Source of the DNA: Paenibacillus sp. Soil522
Lineage (GTDB): Bacteria; Bacillota; Bacilli; Paenibacillales; Paenibacillaceae
Length of the DNA stretch: 64,000 bases
Reading direction: 5' to 3'
NCBI RefSeq assembly: GCF_001428245.1
Contig: NZ_LMRV01000040.1
Coordinates: forward strand, 1 to 64,000
The notes beneath the pieces are model-generated. The model was not told the DNA's origin. It ran no database searches and saw only the letters and a list, made by a program, of their open reading frames with translations. Position numbers and translations under genes: made by a program. Shown piece after piece: positions 53,592 to 64,000 of this stretch (its first letter is position 1; every line of letters begins with the position of its first letter).

Positions 53592-54917
53592 ATGAAAAAA
53601 ATGAAGACGCTATCCATATTGTTTTTTCTTATCCTTACTTTGATCGTTTCCGGCTGTTCGTCAAATAAAGGCGGCAATGAGCCTGAACCGGCTGCAAATA
53701 ACGGGAAAAATACAGAAGCAGCAGATCAATCAGCCACAAACGGGGAAAAAGTAACGCTGACGATTTACAGTACAACGAATGACCAAGGCACGCAGGATGT
53801 AATGGAAGAAATCGGCGAGGCCTACTCCAAAGAACATCCGAACGTCAAGTTCGAATGGCAGTTTCCTGCTAATGACTACGAGAACGTCCTGAAAATGAAA
53901 ATGGCCGCGAAGGATATGCCGGATATTTTCGATACACACGGCTGGTCCCAAGTCCGTTACGGCAATTTTGTTGCGGATCTGTCCGACCAGGAATGGGTCG
54001 CGAATTTGTCCGATGCGATGAAACCAATCGTAACCGACGCTAAAGGCATGGTATACACCCTGCCGCTGAATGCTGCGAAGGATGGTATTACTTATAACAA
54101 GGATGTGCTTGATAAATACGGCATTGAAGTGCCAAAGACGCTGGATGAATTGATTGCTGCCGGCGAGAAAATAAAACAAGAAAGCAAGGGCGATGTCATT
54201 CCGTTTTTCTTCTCTGCGACCGACGCGAGTTCGTTAGCTCAATTCTTTGATTATTTCGCGACTTCGTTATTGATTAGCGCGGAGGAAAACCATGCTAAAG
54301 CCTTACTAGACGGCAATTTTGATTGGAACAATTGGACACCGCTAGCGGCGAAATTCAAAGAAATGTACGATAAAGGATTGATGAGTGAAGATGTATTAAC
54401 AATACGTGAGACAGACCGTCCGCAGCTGTTCGCCGAAGGTAAAATTGCATTCTCCTTTACTGCCCCAGGCTTTGTGCCGGATGCATTGAAAATCAATCCT
54501 GAAGTGAAAGTAGGCATCATGCCGGTTCCTGCCATCGTGCCTGGCGATACACCTACGTTCTCCGGGGGCGAACGCTTCACGATGTCTGCCTGGAAAGATG
54601 GGAAGAATCTGGAAGTTTCCAAAGACGTCATTTCTTTTTTTGCAAAACCGGAAAACCTAAAGCGGATCTCGGAGGCCTCCGGAACGCCGGCGGCTATGAA
54701 TGGAATCACGCCGAATCTCGGCATCTACACCGAATATTATGACATGTACAAAGACATTCGCGTCTTCCCGTACTTCGACCGCGTCTATCTGCCTAGCGGG
54801 ATGTGGGATGTTATGCAAACGACGTCTTCCCAAATTCTTGGCGGTGAGTTGACACCGGAAGATTCTTCACAAGTCTACAAACAAGAAGTTGAACGCTTGA
54901 AGGCTCAACAGAAATAA
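53592..54917 (+). CDS. ABC transporter sugar-binding lipoprotein
   Basis: Signal peptide with lipobox (LIVSGC), an N/A/E-rich linker, then a solute-binding type 1 fold (TLTIYSTTNDQG, YTLPLNAAKDGITYNKDVLDKYGIEVPKTLDEL). Related to MsmE/RafE proteins for oligosaccharides. ATG with GGAGG ahead. It is followed by two permeases; a hairpin at 54942-54957 after it may stabilise the 5' part of the message, since binding proteins are needed in excess. Confidence 0.9.
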   Translation: MKKMKTLSILFFLILTLIVSGCSSNKGGNEPEPAANNGKNTEAADQSATNGEKVTLTIYSTTNDQGTQDVMEEIGEAYSKEHPNVKFEWQFPANDYENVLKMKMAAKDMPDIFDTHGWSQVRYGNFVADLSDQEWVANLSDAMKPIVTDAKGMVYTLPLNAAKDGITYNKDVLDKYGIEVPKTLDELIAAGEKIKQESKGDVIPFFFSATDASSLAQFFDYFATSLLISAEENHAKALLDGNFDWNNWTPLAAKFKEMYDKGLMSEDVLTIRETDRPQLFAEGKIAFSFTAPGFVPDALKINPEVKVGIMPVPAIVPGDTPTFSGGERFTMSAWKDGKNLEVSKDVISFFAKPENLKRISEASGTPAAMNGITPNLGIYTEYYDMYKDIRVFPYFDRVYLPSGMWDVMQTTSSQILGGELTPEDSSQVYKQEVERLKAQQK

Positions 54918-54941
54918 ATCCGCATTGGATTGGAAGAAGGG

Positions 54942-54957
54942 GGCTTCTATAGCCCCC
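54942..54957 (+). promoter_or_regulatory. Intra-operon hairpin after binding-protein gene
   Basis: GGGGGCT pairs with AGCCCCC with a short loop and no T-run behind. It probably lowers downstream expression or protects the 3' end, not a full terminator. Confidence 0.5.
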
Positions 54958-54988
54958 TATATCTCCTCTTAAGGAAGGAATCAAAATT

Positions 54989-55867
54989 ATGCGACCGAGC
55001 CGTAATTCGACGTTTTCGCTAAACCTTATGTATGTCCCGGCGTTGCTATTGTTTGTATTGTTCATTTATTACCCCTTCTTTGAAGGGATTAAAATTTCAT
55101 TCACGAACTGGGATGGGTTTAATCCATCATACAGCTGGGTCGGATTTGATAATTACGTCCGTATGTTAGAGGACAAAAATATCGGTACCGTTATACGTAA
55201 CACGCTTATCTACGGGGTGGGAAGCACTTTTTTTCAAAATCTTATAGGACTGTTGTACGCTTTGCTGCTCAACCAAAGCATCCAGACCCGTGGTTTGACC
55301 CGTACAATCGTTTATTTACCGGTAATCGTGAGCCCGCTTATCATGGGTTACATCTGGTACTTCTTTTTTCAATACCGGGGTGGGGCCCTTAACGATATCA
55401 TTCTATTATTCTCGGATAAGCCGGTAAATTTACTGGCCGATCCCCAAATCAACATCTTGATTATCACATTCGTGAACACATTCCAGTATCTCGGTATTGC
55501 AATGGTGATCTATTTAGCCGGTTTGCAATCGATTCCGAAAGATTATTACGAAGCGGCTTCCATCGATGGGGCGAGTCCACTCATAAAGTTTTTCAATGTT
55601 ACGCTTCCGCTGCTTGCGCCTTCGATTACAATTAATATCGTTCTTAATTTGATCGGAGGACTGAAACTGTTCGATGTCATTATCGCGCTTACGAAAGGCG
55701 GACCGGGCTTCGCGTCACAGTCGTTGTCCACGATGATGTATAAAACCTACTTCGGTGCCCAGGATGCAGGTTATGCGGCCGCTATTGGAAATCTGATGTT
55801 TTTCATGATTGCAGTCATCAGTATCGCTGCCTTGATTTATTTCCGCAGGAAGGAGATCCAAGCATGA
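54989..55867 (+). CDS. ABC transporter permease, MalF-like
   Basis: Six membrane segments and the EAA loop [20 protein letters not shown] that docks to the ATPase. AAGGAAGG precedes the ATG. It overlaps the next permease start by ATGA, so the two are coupled. Confidence 0.92.
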   Translation: MRPSRNSTFSLNLMYVPALLLFVLFIYYPFFEGIKISFTNWDGFNPSYSWVGFDNYVRMLEDKNIGTVIRNTLIYGVGSTFFQNLIGLLYALLLNQSIQTRGLTRTIVYLPVIVSPLIMGYIWYFFFQYRGGALNDIILLFSDKPVNLLADPQINILIITFVNTFQYLGIAMVIYLAGLQSIPKDYYEAASIDGASPLIKFFNVTLPLLAPSITINIVLNLIGGLKLFDVIIALTKGGPGFASQSLSTMMYKTYFGAQDAGYAAAIGNLMFFMIAVISIAALIYFRRKEIQA

Positions 55868-56679
55868 AAACAAATCATAAGCTTTCGATTGTACTATCCG
55901 TCCTCATTGGGCTCATTCATATTCTTCCATTCTATCTGCTGATAACGACCTCGTTTAAGTCCATGAGCGACCTCAGCTCCAAATGGAGTCTTCCGAAATC
56001 GATGGATTGGAGCAATTTCACCAGTGCATGGGAAGGCGCTAATCTCGGGCAGGCTTTTTCGAATAACACTATCATAACGGTATTATCTCTACTAGGGATT
56101 ATTCTAATCGGAGCGTGTTCAGCTTATCCGCTCTCACGTTATCAGACGAAGCTGAACAAATTTGTCTACCTGCTTTTTATTTCAACACTTATTGTACCGC
56201 CGCTGACGATTCTTGTTCCGTTATATCAATTTTTTATCGATATCCACGGGATGAACACGTATTGGGGAATCGTTCTTCTTCATGTGACGTTTAATTTGCC
56301 GATGACCATTTTCCTGTATACCGGGTTTATCAGTACGATTCCAAGGGAATTGGATGAAGCGGCGATGATGGACGGCATGAGCCGATTGATGCTGTTTTTC
56401 AAAATGATTTTGCCCCTGCTCAAGCCGGTGACGGCGACGGTTCTCATTATGACGGGGGTCGGTATTTGGAACGACTATCAGTTCTCGGTATTTTTCCTGC
56501 AAAAGGTTGAAATGCGGACGGTGACAGTGGCGCTCGCATCCTTCTTCGGACCGAATGCCAATCGGATCGGCTGGGTAGCCGCCGGCTCTCTTCTTGCCGC
56601 ATTGCCTGCCACGATGATGTATTTGTTTATGCAGCGTTGGTTCATCTCCGGCCTCGCTTCGGGAGCAGTTAAAGGATAG
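55864..56679 (+). CDS. ABC transporter permease, MalG-like
   Basis: Six membrane segments, EAA loop [20 protein letters not shown]. Partner of the preceding permease. No ATPase gene is present here; in Bacilli such importers commonly share a general ATPase (MsmX-type) encoded elsewhere. Confidence 0.92.
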   Translation: MKTNHKLSIVLSVLIGLIHILPFYLLITTSFKSMSDLSSKWSLPKSMDWSNFTSAWEGANLGQAFSNNTIITVLSLLGIILIGACSAYPLSRYQTKLNKFVYLLFISTLIVPPLTILVPLYQFFIDIHGMNTYWGIVLLHVTFNLPMTIFLYTGFISTIPRELDEAAMMDGMSRLMLFFKMILPLLKPVTATVLIMTGVGIWNDYQFSVFFLQKVEMRTVTVALASFFGPNANRIGWVAAGSLLAALPATMMYLFMQRWFISGLASGAVKG

Positions 56680-56711
56680 TTTGACAGTAATGAACAAGGG
56701 AGGATTTTAGC

Positions 56712-58910
56712 GTGTCCATACTTTACGACGAAGAGCGAAAAATATTTCATCTCGCGACGAACAAAACTAGCTATGTTTTAGAAGTCGTAAGGGACGGTTA
56801 TTTGGCACACCGGTATTGGGGAAAGAAAATCAGCCGGTTCCGGGATTCGAATACCTTGGTTTCCATCGACCGCCCGTTATCCCCAAACCCGTATCCGCAT
56901 CGGAAAGAGAGCGCATTCTCACTCGATACCTTGACCCAGGAGTATCCAGGCTACGGCACGACCGACTTCCGAACGCCGGCGTATCAAATCCAACTGGAAT
57001 CCGGGTCGACAACCACTGATTTGCGTGTGCATACCCATCGTATTTTTAAGGGAAAACCAGGATTGGAAGGCTTGCCGGCAACGTATGTGGACAATGAAAA
57101 CGAAGCAGATACGCTCGAGATCGTGCTTAGGGACAGCATTCTCGATTTGACCGTCATCCTGTCCTACTCCGTGTTTGAACAAGGGGACGCGATTACGCGC
57201 TCGGTCCGATTCATTAATGAAGGCGACGAAAAGCTTAGATTGCTTCGCGCTTCCAGCATGAGCGCCGATTTTGGCGACGCGGAGTATGAAATGCTGCATT
57301 TGTCCGGAGGGTGGTCAAATGAACGCAACGTGATCAAAAGACCGCTCCAAAAAGGAATACAATCAGTCGAAAGCAAGCGGGGGGCTAGCAGCCCCCAGCA
57401 TAATCCGTTTTTGGCGCTTCTCCGCCGCGGTGCAGGAGAAGATTGTGGCGAGATCTATGGATTCAATCTCGTATACAGCGGGAATTTCCTTGCCAATGTG
57501 GAAGTTGACCAATACGATACGACTCGCGTTTCCATCGGAATCAATCCGTTTGATTTTGCATGGCTCCTGAAGCCGGACGAAAGCTTCCAAACGCCTGAAG
57601 CCGTGATGGTGTATTCCGACGAAGGATTGGGCGGGATGTCCAGAATCTATCACAGACTCTACCGATCCAGACTGTGCAGAGGGGAATTCCGTGACAAAGA
57701 AAGGCCTATTCTCATCAATAACTGGGAAGCGACTTATTTTGACTTCAATGCGGATAAAATCGAACAAATCGCAGCCAAAGGTAAGGATCTTGGTATTGAA
57801 TTGTTTGTCTTGGATGACGGATGGTTCGGTAAGCGTGATGATGACACAAGTTCACTCGGCGATTGGTTCGTTAATCAAAATAAACTTCCGGGCGGCTTGG
57901 AAGATTTGGCCAAGCGGATAAATAAGCAAGGCTTACAATTCGGTCTGTGGTTCGAGCCGGAAATGGTGAACGAGGACAGCGACCTCTACCGGAAGCATCC
58001 GGATTGGGTCATTCATACAGCTGAGCGTCCCCGTTCGACGGGACGTTATCAACTCGTGCTTGATTTTTCCCGCCGCGATGTCTGTGATGCCATTATCCGA
58101 ATGTTATCGGATGTGCTTAGAAGTGCCCCAATTACGTATGTAAAATGGGATATGAACCGCCACATGACTGAGATCGGCTCCGCATTGCTTCCTCCGGAAC
58201 GTCAGAGGGAAACCGCCCACCGCTATATGTTAGGGCTGTACCGGGTGATGGACGAACTTACGACGGCTTTCCCGCATGTGCTCTTTGAAAGCTGCTCCAG
58301 CGGCGGCGGACGTTTCGACCCCGGGATGCTTTACTACATGCCGCAAACCTGGACAAGCGATAACTCCGATGCCATCAGCAGACTGAAAATCCAGTACGGC
58401 ACAAGCCTAGTTTATCCAGTGAGCGCAATGGGAGCGCATGTTTCGGATGTTCCCAATCATCAAGTTGGCCGAGTGACGCCGCTTGAAACAAGGGGGAATG
58501 TGGCATTATCCGGCGTTTTCGGGTATGAGCTGGATTTGACAACCTTTTCGGAGCAGGAAGAACAAATGGTTAAAGATCAAGTCGCTTTCTATAAAGATGT
58601 CCGAAGAATGGTTCAGTTCGGTGATTTTTACCGTTTGCTCAATCCGTTCGAGGGCAATGAAGCGGCCTGGATGTTCGTTTCCGAAGATGGCTCAGAAGCT
58701 TTGGCGTTTTACTACAAAGTGCTGGCTCAGCCGAACCTGGGGTTCCGGACTTTACGGCTGAAGGGTTTGAATCCAGATGTCCTATATCGGCTGGACGACG
58801 GAGATTTGTTCGGCGGTGATGAACTCATGTATGCAGGCCTCCGCGTGCCGGCCGAACTTCTCATGGGGGATTTTCGCAGCAAGGTGTGGAGGCTTCGCAG
58901 AGAAGATTAG
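56712..58910 (+). CDS. Alpha-galactosidase, GH36
   Basis: A 732-residue GH36 enzyme that removes alpha-1,6-galactose from raffinose-type sugars and melibiose. Nucleophile Asp480 lies in YVKWDMNR and acid/base Asp550 in TWTSDNSDA; FVLDDGWFGKRDDD and WFEPEMVNEDSDLY are further markers. It lacks a signal peptide, so it acts in the cytoplasm on imported sugar. GTG start with GGGAGG ahead. Last gene of the LacI-ABC operon; a hairpin follows. Confidence 0.95.
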   Translation: MSILYDEERKIFHLATNKTSYVLEVVRDGYLAHRYWGKKISRFRDSNTLVSIDRPLSPNPYPHRKESAFSLDTLTQEYPGYGTTDFRTPAYQIQLESGSTTTDLRVHTHRIFKGKPGLEGLPATYVDNENEADTLEIVLRDSILDLTVILSYSVFEQGDAITRSVRFINEGDEKLRLLRASSMSADFGDAEYEMLHLSGGWSNERNVIKRPLQKGIQSVESKRGASSPQHNPFLALLRRGAGEDCGEIYGFNLVYSGNFLANVEVDQYDTTRVSIGINPFDFAWLLKPDESFQTPEAVMVYSDEGLGGMSRIYHRLYRSRLCRGEFRDKERPILINNWEATYFDFNADKIEQIAAKGKDLGIELFVLDDGWFGKRDDDTSSLGDWFVNQNKLPGGLEDLAKRINKQGLQFGLWFEPEMVNEDSDLYRKHPDWVIHTAERPRSTGRYQLVLDFSRRDVCDAIIRMLSDVLRSAPITYVKWDMNRHMTEIGSALLPPERQRETAHRYMLGLYRVMDELTTAFPHVLFESCSSGGGRFDPGMLYYMPQTWTSDNSDAISRLKIQYGTSLVYPVSAMGAHVSDVPNHQVGRVTPLETRGNVALSGVFGYELDLTTFSEQEEQMVKDQVAFYKDVRRMVQFGDFYRLLNPFEGNEAAWMFVSEDGSEALAFYYKVLAQPNLGFRTLRLKGLNPDVLYRLDDGDLFGGDELMYAGLRVPAELLMGDFRSKVWRLRRED

Positions 58911-58920
58911 CGGCCGGAAA

Positions 58921-58970
58921 AAAAGACTGTCCTATTGCGGATACAATCCGCCGGGATGGTCTTTCTTCTG
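58921..58970 (+). terminator. Probable terminator after alpha-galactosidase gene
   Basis: AAAGACTGTCC pairs with GGGATGGTCTTT across an inner GCGGAT/ATCCGC arm, followed by CTT. Confidence 0.55.
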
Positions 58971-59144
58971 TTTGGCGGAAAATCGCGCAATCAATCGGAA
59001 TGTTTTCACAAACGGCTTTAAATGGAGGGGCATAATTTCTGCCGGTTTGGATGGGTTGTTTTTATAAGATTTCTTTTATGATAGTTCAATAAGCAGCTGC
59101 ACGGCTGGCGGCGTATGAGCACAGAGTGGAAGGAGTTAGTGGGT

Positions 59145-60086
59145 ATGGCAAAGGATCAAATAAGTACCATACATAATACGATATCCGAGGGGGCTCTAGA
59201 GACCGTTCCGGTAATACCGCCTAAGGTGGCTCCTCCGGGAGGGCCTCCAAATGAGGTTGAGCATATTAAGCGCGGAAGTGAATATTTGCGGGGCACGATT
59301 TACGACTCTCTGCGCGATCCGATCACAGGATCAATACCGGAGGATGATAACCGGCTTCTTAAATTTCACGGAAGCTATATGCAGGATGACCGGGATCAAC
59401 GCAATGAACGCGAGAAAAAGAAGCTGGAACCGGCTTACCAATTCATGCTGCGTGTCCTGGCTCCCGGCGGCGTTGCTTCACCGGAGCAGTACTTGGTTCT
59501 GGATCAATTGGCATGCCGGCATGGGAACGGTACGTTAAGGCTGACGACGCGGCAATCGTTTCAGCTTCATGGCATTTTAAAATGGAACCTGAGGAAGACG
59601 GTACGTGAGGTCAACGACACGTTGATGACGACCAGGGCCGCATGCGGTGATGTCAATCGCAATGTCATGTGCAATCCGAACCCCTATCAGTCTGATATTC
59701 ATATGGAGGTTTACGGGTGGGCGCGGGCACTCAGCAACCATTTATCGCCGCGTACCCCGGCGTATCATGAGATTTGGATTGATGATCAGAAAGTGGTCGA
59801 CAGCCTGCAGGGGAGTTTGGTAGAGCCGATTTACGGGCCTGTATACTTGCCCCGCAAGTTTAAGATTGGGATTGCGGTTCCGCCTTCCAACGATATCGAT
59901 ATTTTTTCACAGGATCTTGGGTTTATTGCCATTGTAGAAAACGGGAAACTACAGGGCTTCAATGTGGCTGTCGGCGGAGGAATGGGCATGACCCACGGCG
60001 ACAAGACTACCTATCCGCAGCTGTCACGGAGATGCATCCTGACTTTCGCACGTTCAGAGGGAAAGGAGCATACCGGAAGCGGGTGA
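59145..60086 (+). pseudogene. cysI: 5' part of cysI (sulfite reductase), cut and fused to foreign tail
   Basis: The first about 290 residues match assimilatory sulfite reductase hemoprotein (CysI): [67 protein letters not shown]. After that, where CysI should continue with its siroheme and 4Fe-4S domain, the frame reads only a short unrelated tail to a stop at 60086. All four cluster cysteines are missing, so it cannot work. ATG 59145 follows AAGGAG; an upstream ATG at 59115 is also open. The cut falls exactly where GH2 sequence begins in another frame. Confidence 0.9.
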
Positions 60087-61570
60087 TTGTCAAAGAGAAA
60101 ACCTCGCTCCGGTTCGTGTTCAAAGGCGTCAGCCATACGGCTCATATTTTTTTCGACGGACTCCATATTGCAGATCACTACAATGCATACACGGCATTTC
60201 ATGCTATCGCAAAAGATGTTGAGCCGGGAGAGTATGAGGTCGTAGTAATCGTAGATAATAGCTTCGGAGAATTCTCTTCGCTGCATGTGCCGAACGACTA
60301 TTATACGTATGGCGGTATCATTCGGCCTGTAGCGATGGAAGAGATTAAGCAGCTCTATATCGAACGAATAGCTTTTACGCCGATTTGGGAGAAGGGCGGC
60401 TGGAAGGCTAGCATTCAAGCGATTATTCATCATGTGGAAAATCAAGAGCAGACCTGCAGCATTCGCTTCCGGCTGAACGGCAAGGAATATGAAGCAGGCT
60501 CATGCGAGGCTGCGGCGGATGGAACAAGTAGAGTTGGCGGAACATTCGAATTTCCCGGGGCTGAAGCATGGTCGCCAGAGAAACCCGTTCTATATGAGCT
60601 TAGAGGAATACTCTTCGTTGACGGGAAGGAAAGCGATGACTTAATCGAACGTGTAGGCTTCCGCGTGGTGACGGCAGAAGCGGGAAGAATACAGCTGAAC
60701 GGCAAAGATATCGTGTTCAAAGGCGTGAACCGCCATGAGGATCATCCGATGGTAGGCTCCGCTTTTCCGTTTCAACTGATGGCGGCTGATGCTGATCTCA
60801 TGACGGACATGGGCTGCAACGCCGTTCGGACGAGCCACTATCCGAATGATGAACGATTCCTCGACCTATGCGATGAGCGCGGCATCCTTGTATGGGAAGA
60901 AAATCATGCGAGAGGTCTTAGTCTCGATCAGATGCGCAATCCCAACTTCCGGTGGCAGTGTGAGCAGGTAAACCGTGAAATGGTAGAGCAGCATCATAAC
61001 CATCCATCTATCTTAATCTGGGCGATACTGAATGAATGCGCCAGCGATACGTTAGAGGGCAGGGAGATGTACAAAGAGCAGTTGGAACAAATCCGAGAGC
61101 TCGATGCGAGCCGTCCGCTAACCTTTGCTTCCCACCATAGAGATAAAGAATTATGCTTCGATCTGGCTGACATCGTCTCCTTCAATTTATACCCTGGATG
61201 GTATGGGGATGAGGATCCGGGCGAGCTGTGCGATTTGGCGCGGGGATGGGCGGACGCAAGCGGCGGATTGGGCAAGCCGATGATTATGAGCGAGTTTGGC
61301 GGCGACGGCTATTACGGCTACCGCGATGCAAGCAGGGTAAGGGGCACGGAGGAGCGGCAAGCGGATATTATAGAAGCGAACCTGTCGGCTTACACGGCTA
61401 GGTCATTCATCTCCGGCATGTTCATTTGGCAATTTTGCGACTGCAGGGTGACGGAAGGAACGGACTGGCTCCTTACAAGAGCGGGTACGAAGAACAGCAA
61501 AGGGATCGTCGACAGCTACCGGAGACCGAAGCTGGCTTATGCAGTTGTGCAGCGTTATTATAAAAAATAG
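60032..61570 (+). pseudogene. Beta-glucuronidase/GH2, 5'-truncated
   Basis: From about 60032 the frame reads [16 protein letters not shown], equivalent to the stretch some 60-80 residues into beta-glucuronidase, and continues through the Ig-like and TIM-barrel domains: FKGVNRHEDHP, RTSHYPNDERFLDLCDERG, LNECAS (acid/base Glu), MSEFGG (nucleophile Glu), and the C-terminal barrel. The first part of the jelly-roll domain is missing. The ATG at 60032 is in frame but no binding site lies ahead. Probably inactive, though residual expression is possible. Confidence 0.85.
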
Positions 61571-61742
61571 CGGGAAGTATGGATTTTCTGTATCATCATA
61601 CAAATATTTGTGTGTTAGATAAAACGCTGCTAATAATCGGTTAATACTGATGGTAATGAATGAGTAAAAATAGCAACGATCAGCTTGATCATGGTACAAT
61701 TAGTAAAAGTTTATACGCAAAATCAGAAGGAGGTCGAACATC

Positions 61743-62309
61743 ATGTCAAATCCGGATGAGAAGAAAATCCATACCTATCAAGATTGGCTGACCTGGGACG
61801 GAACGTGGGAGTTAATAAACGGCAAAGCCTATAATATGTCGCCGGCTCCGACCTCGTTGCATCAATTTATTGTTGGTGAGCTTCATTTCGCCCTAAGGAC
61901 ATTCTTTCAAAATCGGAACTGTTATGTGTTCGTTGCTCCATTTGATGTGTTCTTCAGTGAGAGTGGAGATTATCAGTCACCTGATCACGTTACGCAGCCT
62001 GATCTTTCGGTCGTTTGCTCGAAGGACCAAATATCCAAGAATGGCTGTCACGGTGCGCCGACCATAATCATTGAAGTGCTGTCGCCATCCACCGCATTGA
62101 AGGACTTTAATGAGAAGTTCAACTTATATCAGAAGTATGGGGTACAGGAATATTGGATTGTCGATCCTGGCAATCGAACGGTTCATGTGTATGCGCTGCA
62201 GGATGGCAGTTACCAGGTACGTCATTTGTATACGGAGCAGGAAACGGTTCAATCGATCGTATTTAAAGATTTGCATGTGCCCATGAATAAGCTGTTCAGT
62301 CTGGAATAA
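61743..62309 (+). CDS. Uma2-family (DUF820) PD-(D/E)XK protein
   Basis: A 188-residue Uma2 protein: YELINGKAYNMSPAPTSLHQFIVGEL-type start, QPDLSVVC with the metal Asp, IIIEVLSPSTALKDFNEKFNLYQKYGVQEYWIVDP with the E...K region. AAGGAGG precedes the ATG. The family is widespread and of unknown role, often called a putative endonuclease. Confidence 0.9.
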   Translation: MSNPDEKKIHTYQDWLTWDGTWELINGKAYNMSPAPTSLHQFIVGELHFALRTFFQNRNCYVFVAPFDVFFSESGDYQSPDHVTQPDLSVVCSKDQISKNGCHGAPTIIIEVLSPSTALKDFNEKFNLYQKYGVQEYWIVDPGNRTVHVYALQDGSYQVRHLYTEQETVQSIVFKDLHVPMNKLFSLE

Positions 62310-62319
62310 CAAATACAAT

Positions 62320-62354
62320 CAACCGGCGGGATACCAATCTCGACCGGTTTTTTT
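62320..62354 (+). terminator. Rho-independent terminator after Uma2 gene
   Basis: AACCGGCGGGAT pairs with ATCTCGACCGGTT with small internal differences, then seven T. Confidence 0.75.
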
Positions 62355-62397
62355 ATCCTCCAAATTTTAAGCTCCTTATGAAATTAAAAACACAAAT

Positions 62398-62442
62398 GCC
62401 CCGCAGGAGATTAACTTTTTTCAAAGTGTTCTTCTTGCGGGG
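62398..62442 (-). terminator. Terminator after spoVR
   Basis: On the minus strand CCCCGCAAGAAGA pairs with TCTCCTGCGGGG across a loop, then a T-rich tail. Confidence 0.65.
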
Positions 62443-62466
62443 TACAGTTCAAACTCCATTTATTGT

Positions 62467-63918
62467 CTAAACGAATTTCCGGCTCATCTTCTTCCCGTCG
62501 CAGCTGAACACGATCTTCTTATCCTCGACGAACGTTTCCAGATGAACGTTTTTACCCCACAGCTGAACGACGTAAGGCAGAGTACGCTCGACGTATTTGA
62601 GATCTAGTTCCATACCTTCGTATTCATGGATCAGGTAGAGTTCCCCAACGCGGTTAAAATCCCCATCCTTCACCATCAGGCTGGGAAAGCCGCCGTTCAC
62701 CTTGGAATAGACGAGCTGCTCGCGGATGTTTTCCCATGTTTTATCGGTAATTTTCCACTCGGGACCTTTCTTTTCAAAGATATAGAGGTCGAGATCTTTA
62801 ACCAACTCCTTCGTTAAATAATTGCGAAGGAAAGATGTGTCTGAATCCAGCTCCCGAACCTCAAATATTTTTTCTCTTCCTTTGCCTGGGACGCGCCCGA
62901 AGCGTGCCTGCTCCTCTTTCGTTGGGTGGTCCCAGCGGCGCTCGATATCCTCGAATATTTTTAATCCTAAATAATAAGGATTCAGGCTGTGCCGAGACGG
63001 CTGTACAACGGAGGAGTTCAGCTTGGCGAATTCAATCGTTTCTTCGCTGGTCAGGTCAAGCTCGCGGATAATCCGCTGATGCCAGTAGGAAGCCCAGCCT
63101 TCGTTCATGATTTTCGTCTCGATTTGCGGCCAGAAATAGAGCATTTCATCTCGCAGCATCGATAAAATATCGCGCTGCCAATCCTCTAAGGTTGGTGAGT
63201 ACTCCTCGATAAACCATACGACATCTTTTTCCGGCCTAGGCGGGAATCGTTTGGCATCGGCTGCCTGCGATGCAGCAGCCGATGCTGCGGTGGCCGTCCG
63301 CTCCGGGTCTAAATCCCATAAATCATCATACTTGGATGCTTTAATATTCCACTCGGAACGCTCGCTGTCTTTTTGTACCATTTCAATATATCTCTTTTTA
63401 TCCAGCTGATAGGGCTTTATAAGCGTCGGGTCGACATGCTCCTGGATGGCGAGAATCGCATCAATAAATTTCTCGACGGCCTCCGTGCCATGGTCCATTT
63501 CATATTGATGGATGCGATCGGCCGTTGCGGACATGCTCTCGACCATGTTGCGGTTCGTAACACCGAAGCGGGCATTGTTTTTGAAAAAATCGCAGTGCGC
63601 GAGCACGTGAGCGACGATTAGCTTGTTCTGGATCAGAGAATTGCCTTCAAGAAGGAAAGCGTAGCAGGGGTTTGAATTGATGACGAGCTCGTAAATCTTA
63701 CTAAGACCGAAATCGTATTGAAGCTTCATTTTATTGAACGTTTTTCCAAAGCTCCAGTGACTAAATCTTGTCGGCATACCGTAAGCGCCAAACGTATAAA
63801 TGATATCTGCAGGACAAATCTCGTATCGCATTTGGTAAAAATCGAGCCCAAAGCCTTGCGCGATTTCCGTTATTTCATCGATGGATCGCTCCAGCGCGCG
63901 AATCTCATCTTGGTTCAT
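62467..63918 (-). CDS. spoVR: SpoVR-family protein
   Basis: A 483-residue SpoVR (YcgB) protein with [50 protein letters not shown]-type start ([20 protein letters not shown]), [21 protein letters not shown] and IERRWD in the middle. It takes part in spore cortex formation in Bacillus. ATG 63918 follows GGAGGG. It is often next to prkA and yhbH; here prkA is 18 kb away, and yhbH, if present, may lie beyond the right end. Confidence 0.95.
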   Translation of the reverse strand: MNQDEIRALERSIDEITEIAQGFGLDFYQMRYEICPADIIYTFGAYGMPTRFSHWSFGKTFNKMKLQYDFGLSKIYELVINSNPCYAFLLEGNSLIQNKLIVAHVLAHCDFFKNNARFGVTNRNMVESMSATADRIHQYEMDHGTEAVEKFIDAILAIQEHVDPTLIKPYQLDKKRYIEMVQKDSERSEWNIKASKYDDLWDLDPERTATAASAAASQAADAKRFPPRPEKDVVWFIEEYSPTLEDWQRDILSMLRDEMLYFWPQIETKIMNEGWASYWHQRIIRELDLTSEETIEFAKLNSSVVQPSRHSLNPYYLGLKIFEDIERRWDHPTKEEQARFGRVPGKGREKIFEVRELDSDTSFLRNYLTKELVKDLDLYIFEKKGPEWKITDKTWENIREQLVYSKVNGGFPSLMVKDGDFNRVGELYLIHEYEGMELDLKYVERTLPYVVQLWGKNVHLETFVEDKKIVFSCDGKKMSRKFV

Positions 63919-64000
63919 CCGTCATCCCTCCGCATTCGGAAATACGATTCATACCATGTTTATGAGCAAGTGGCCAAGGTTATGACGGTGTGAGGCATAT

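Overview
The window looks like a chromosome segment of an endospore-forming member of the Paenibacillaceae (Paenibacillus or a close relative). The evidence is a core of typical genes: ytxC, a threonine T-box followed by thrS, a 3D-domain protein, a gamma-type-SASP-like small gene, liaFSR, yugN, yhcN/ylaJ-type lipoprotein, prkA, spoVR, abrB, trmL, ispH, a Bacillus-type DAHP synthase and serC. Strong GGAGG ribosome binding sites and T-tailed hairpins are seen throughout. No identification was run against a database; all names come from reading the protein sequences.

Positions 1 to about 18,050 form an AT-rich accessory island, visibly poorer in G+C than the rest. It is dense with nuclease and toxin-like genes in short units on both strands: a RES-domain protein, two divergent HNH endonucleases that share a homologous C-terminal HNH module, a PD-(D/E)XK-like protein, a tightly overlapping HNH / PD-(D/E)XK / MazG-like three-gene unit, a HEPN protein with an R-x4-H motif, a MazF toxin fused to a Schlafen AlbA_2-like domain, another PD-(D/E)XK-like protein, a DUF2971-like protein, a small serine recombinase, an Xre regulator and several small unknowns. 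This is the make-up of a phage-defence or selfish-element island. Its right edge meets the core genome inside what looks like the 3' end of mqnC (18,019-18,159). That suggests the island inserted into, or replaced, part of a conserved chromosomal gene.

Positions 18,225 to 41,800 hold ordinary core genes: ytxC, T-box-thrS, cell-wall and spore genes, amt, the LiaFSR cell-envelope stress system, an htrA protease followed by an OmpR-type two-component system, ispH, DAHP synthase, a GSI-beta-like glutamine synthetase, serC, an orphan PhoP-like regulator, trmL, abrB, an aminotransferase and a DUF2161 protein. Positions 42,000 to 48,650 hold prkA, then the known ATP-grasp / alpha-E / transglutaminase operon, then a spore lipoprotein gene.

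From 48,900 to 62,300 the window is more plastic. It holds a minimal rbsK-LacI pair, a 5'-truncated AlkD-like gene facing an ogt gene, and a LacI-controlled sugar ABC transporter with a GH36 alpha-galactosidase. The sharpest oddity here is a chimera in which the 5' part of cysI (sulfite reductase) runs directly into a 5'-truncated GH2 beta-glucuronidase at about 60,022-60,031. A Uma2-family gene and spoVR close the window. The most promising candidates for something undescribed are the overlapping HNH/PD-(D/E)XK/MazG unit with the HEPN gene behind it, the MazF-AlbA_2 fusion between duplicated hairpins, and a shared promoter-like motif with short leader ORFs ahead of three minus-strand island units.
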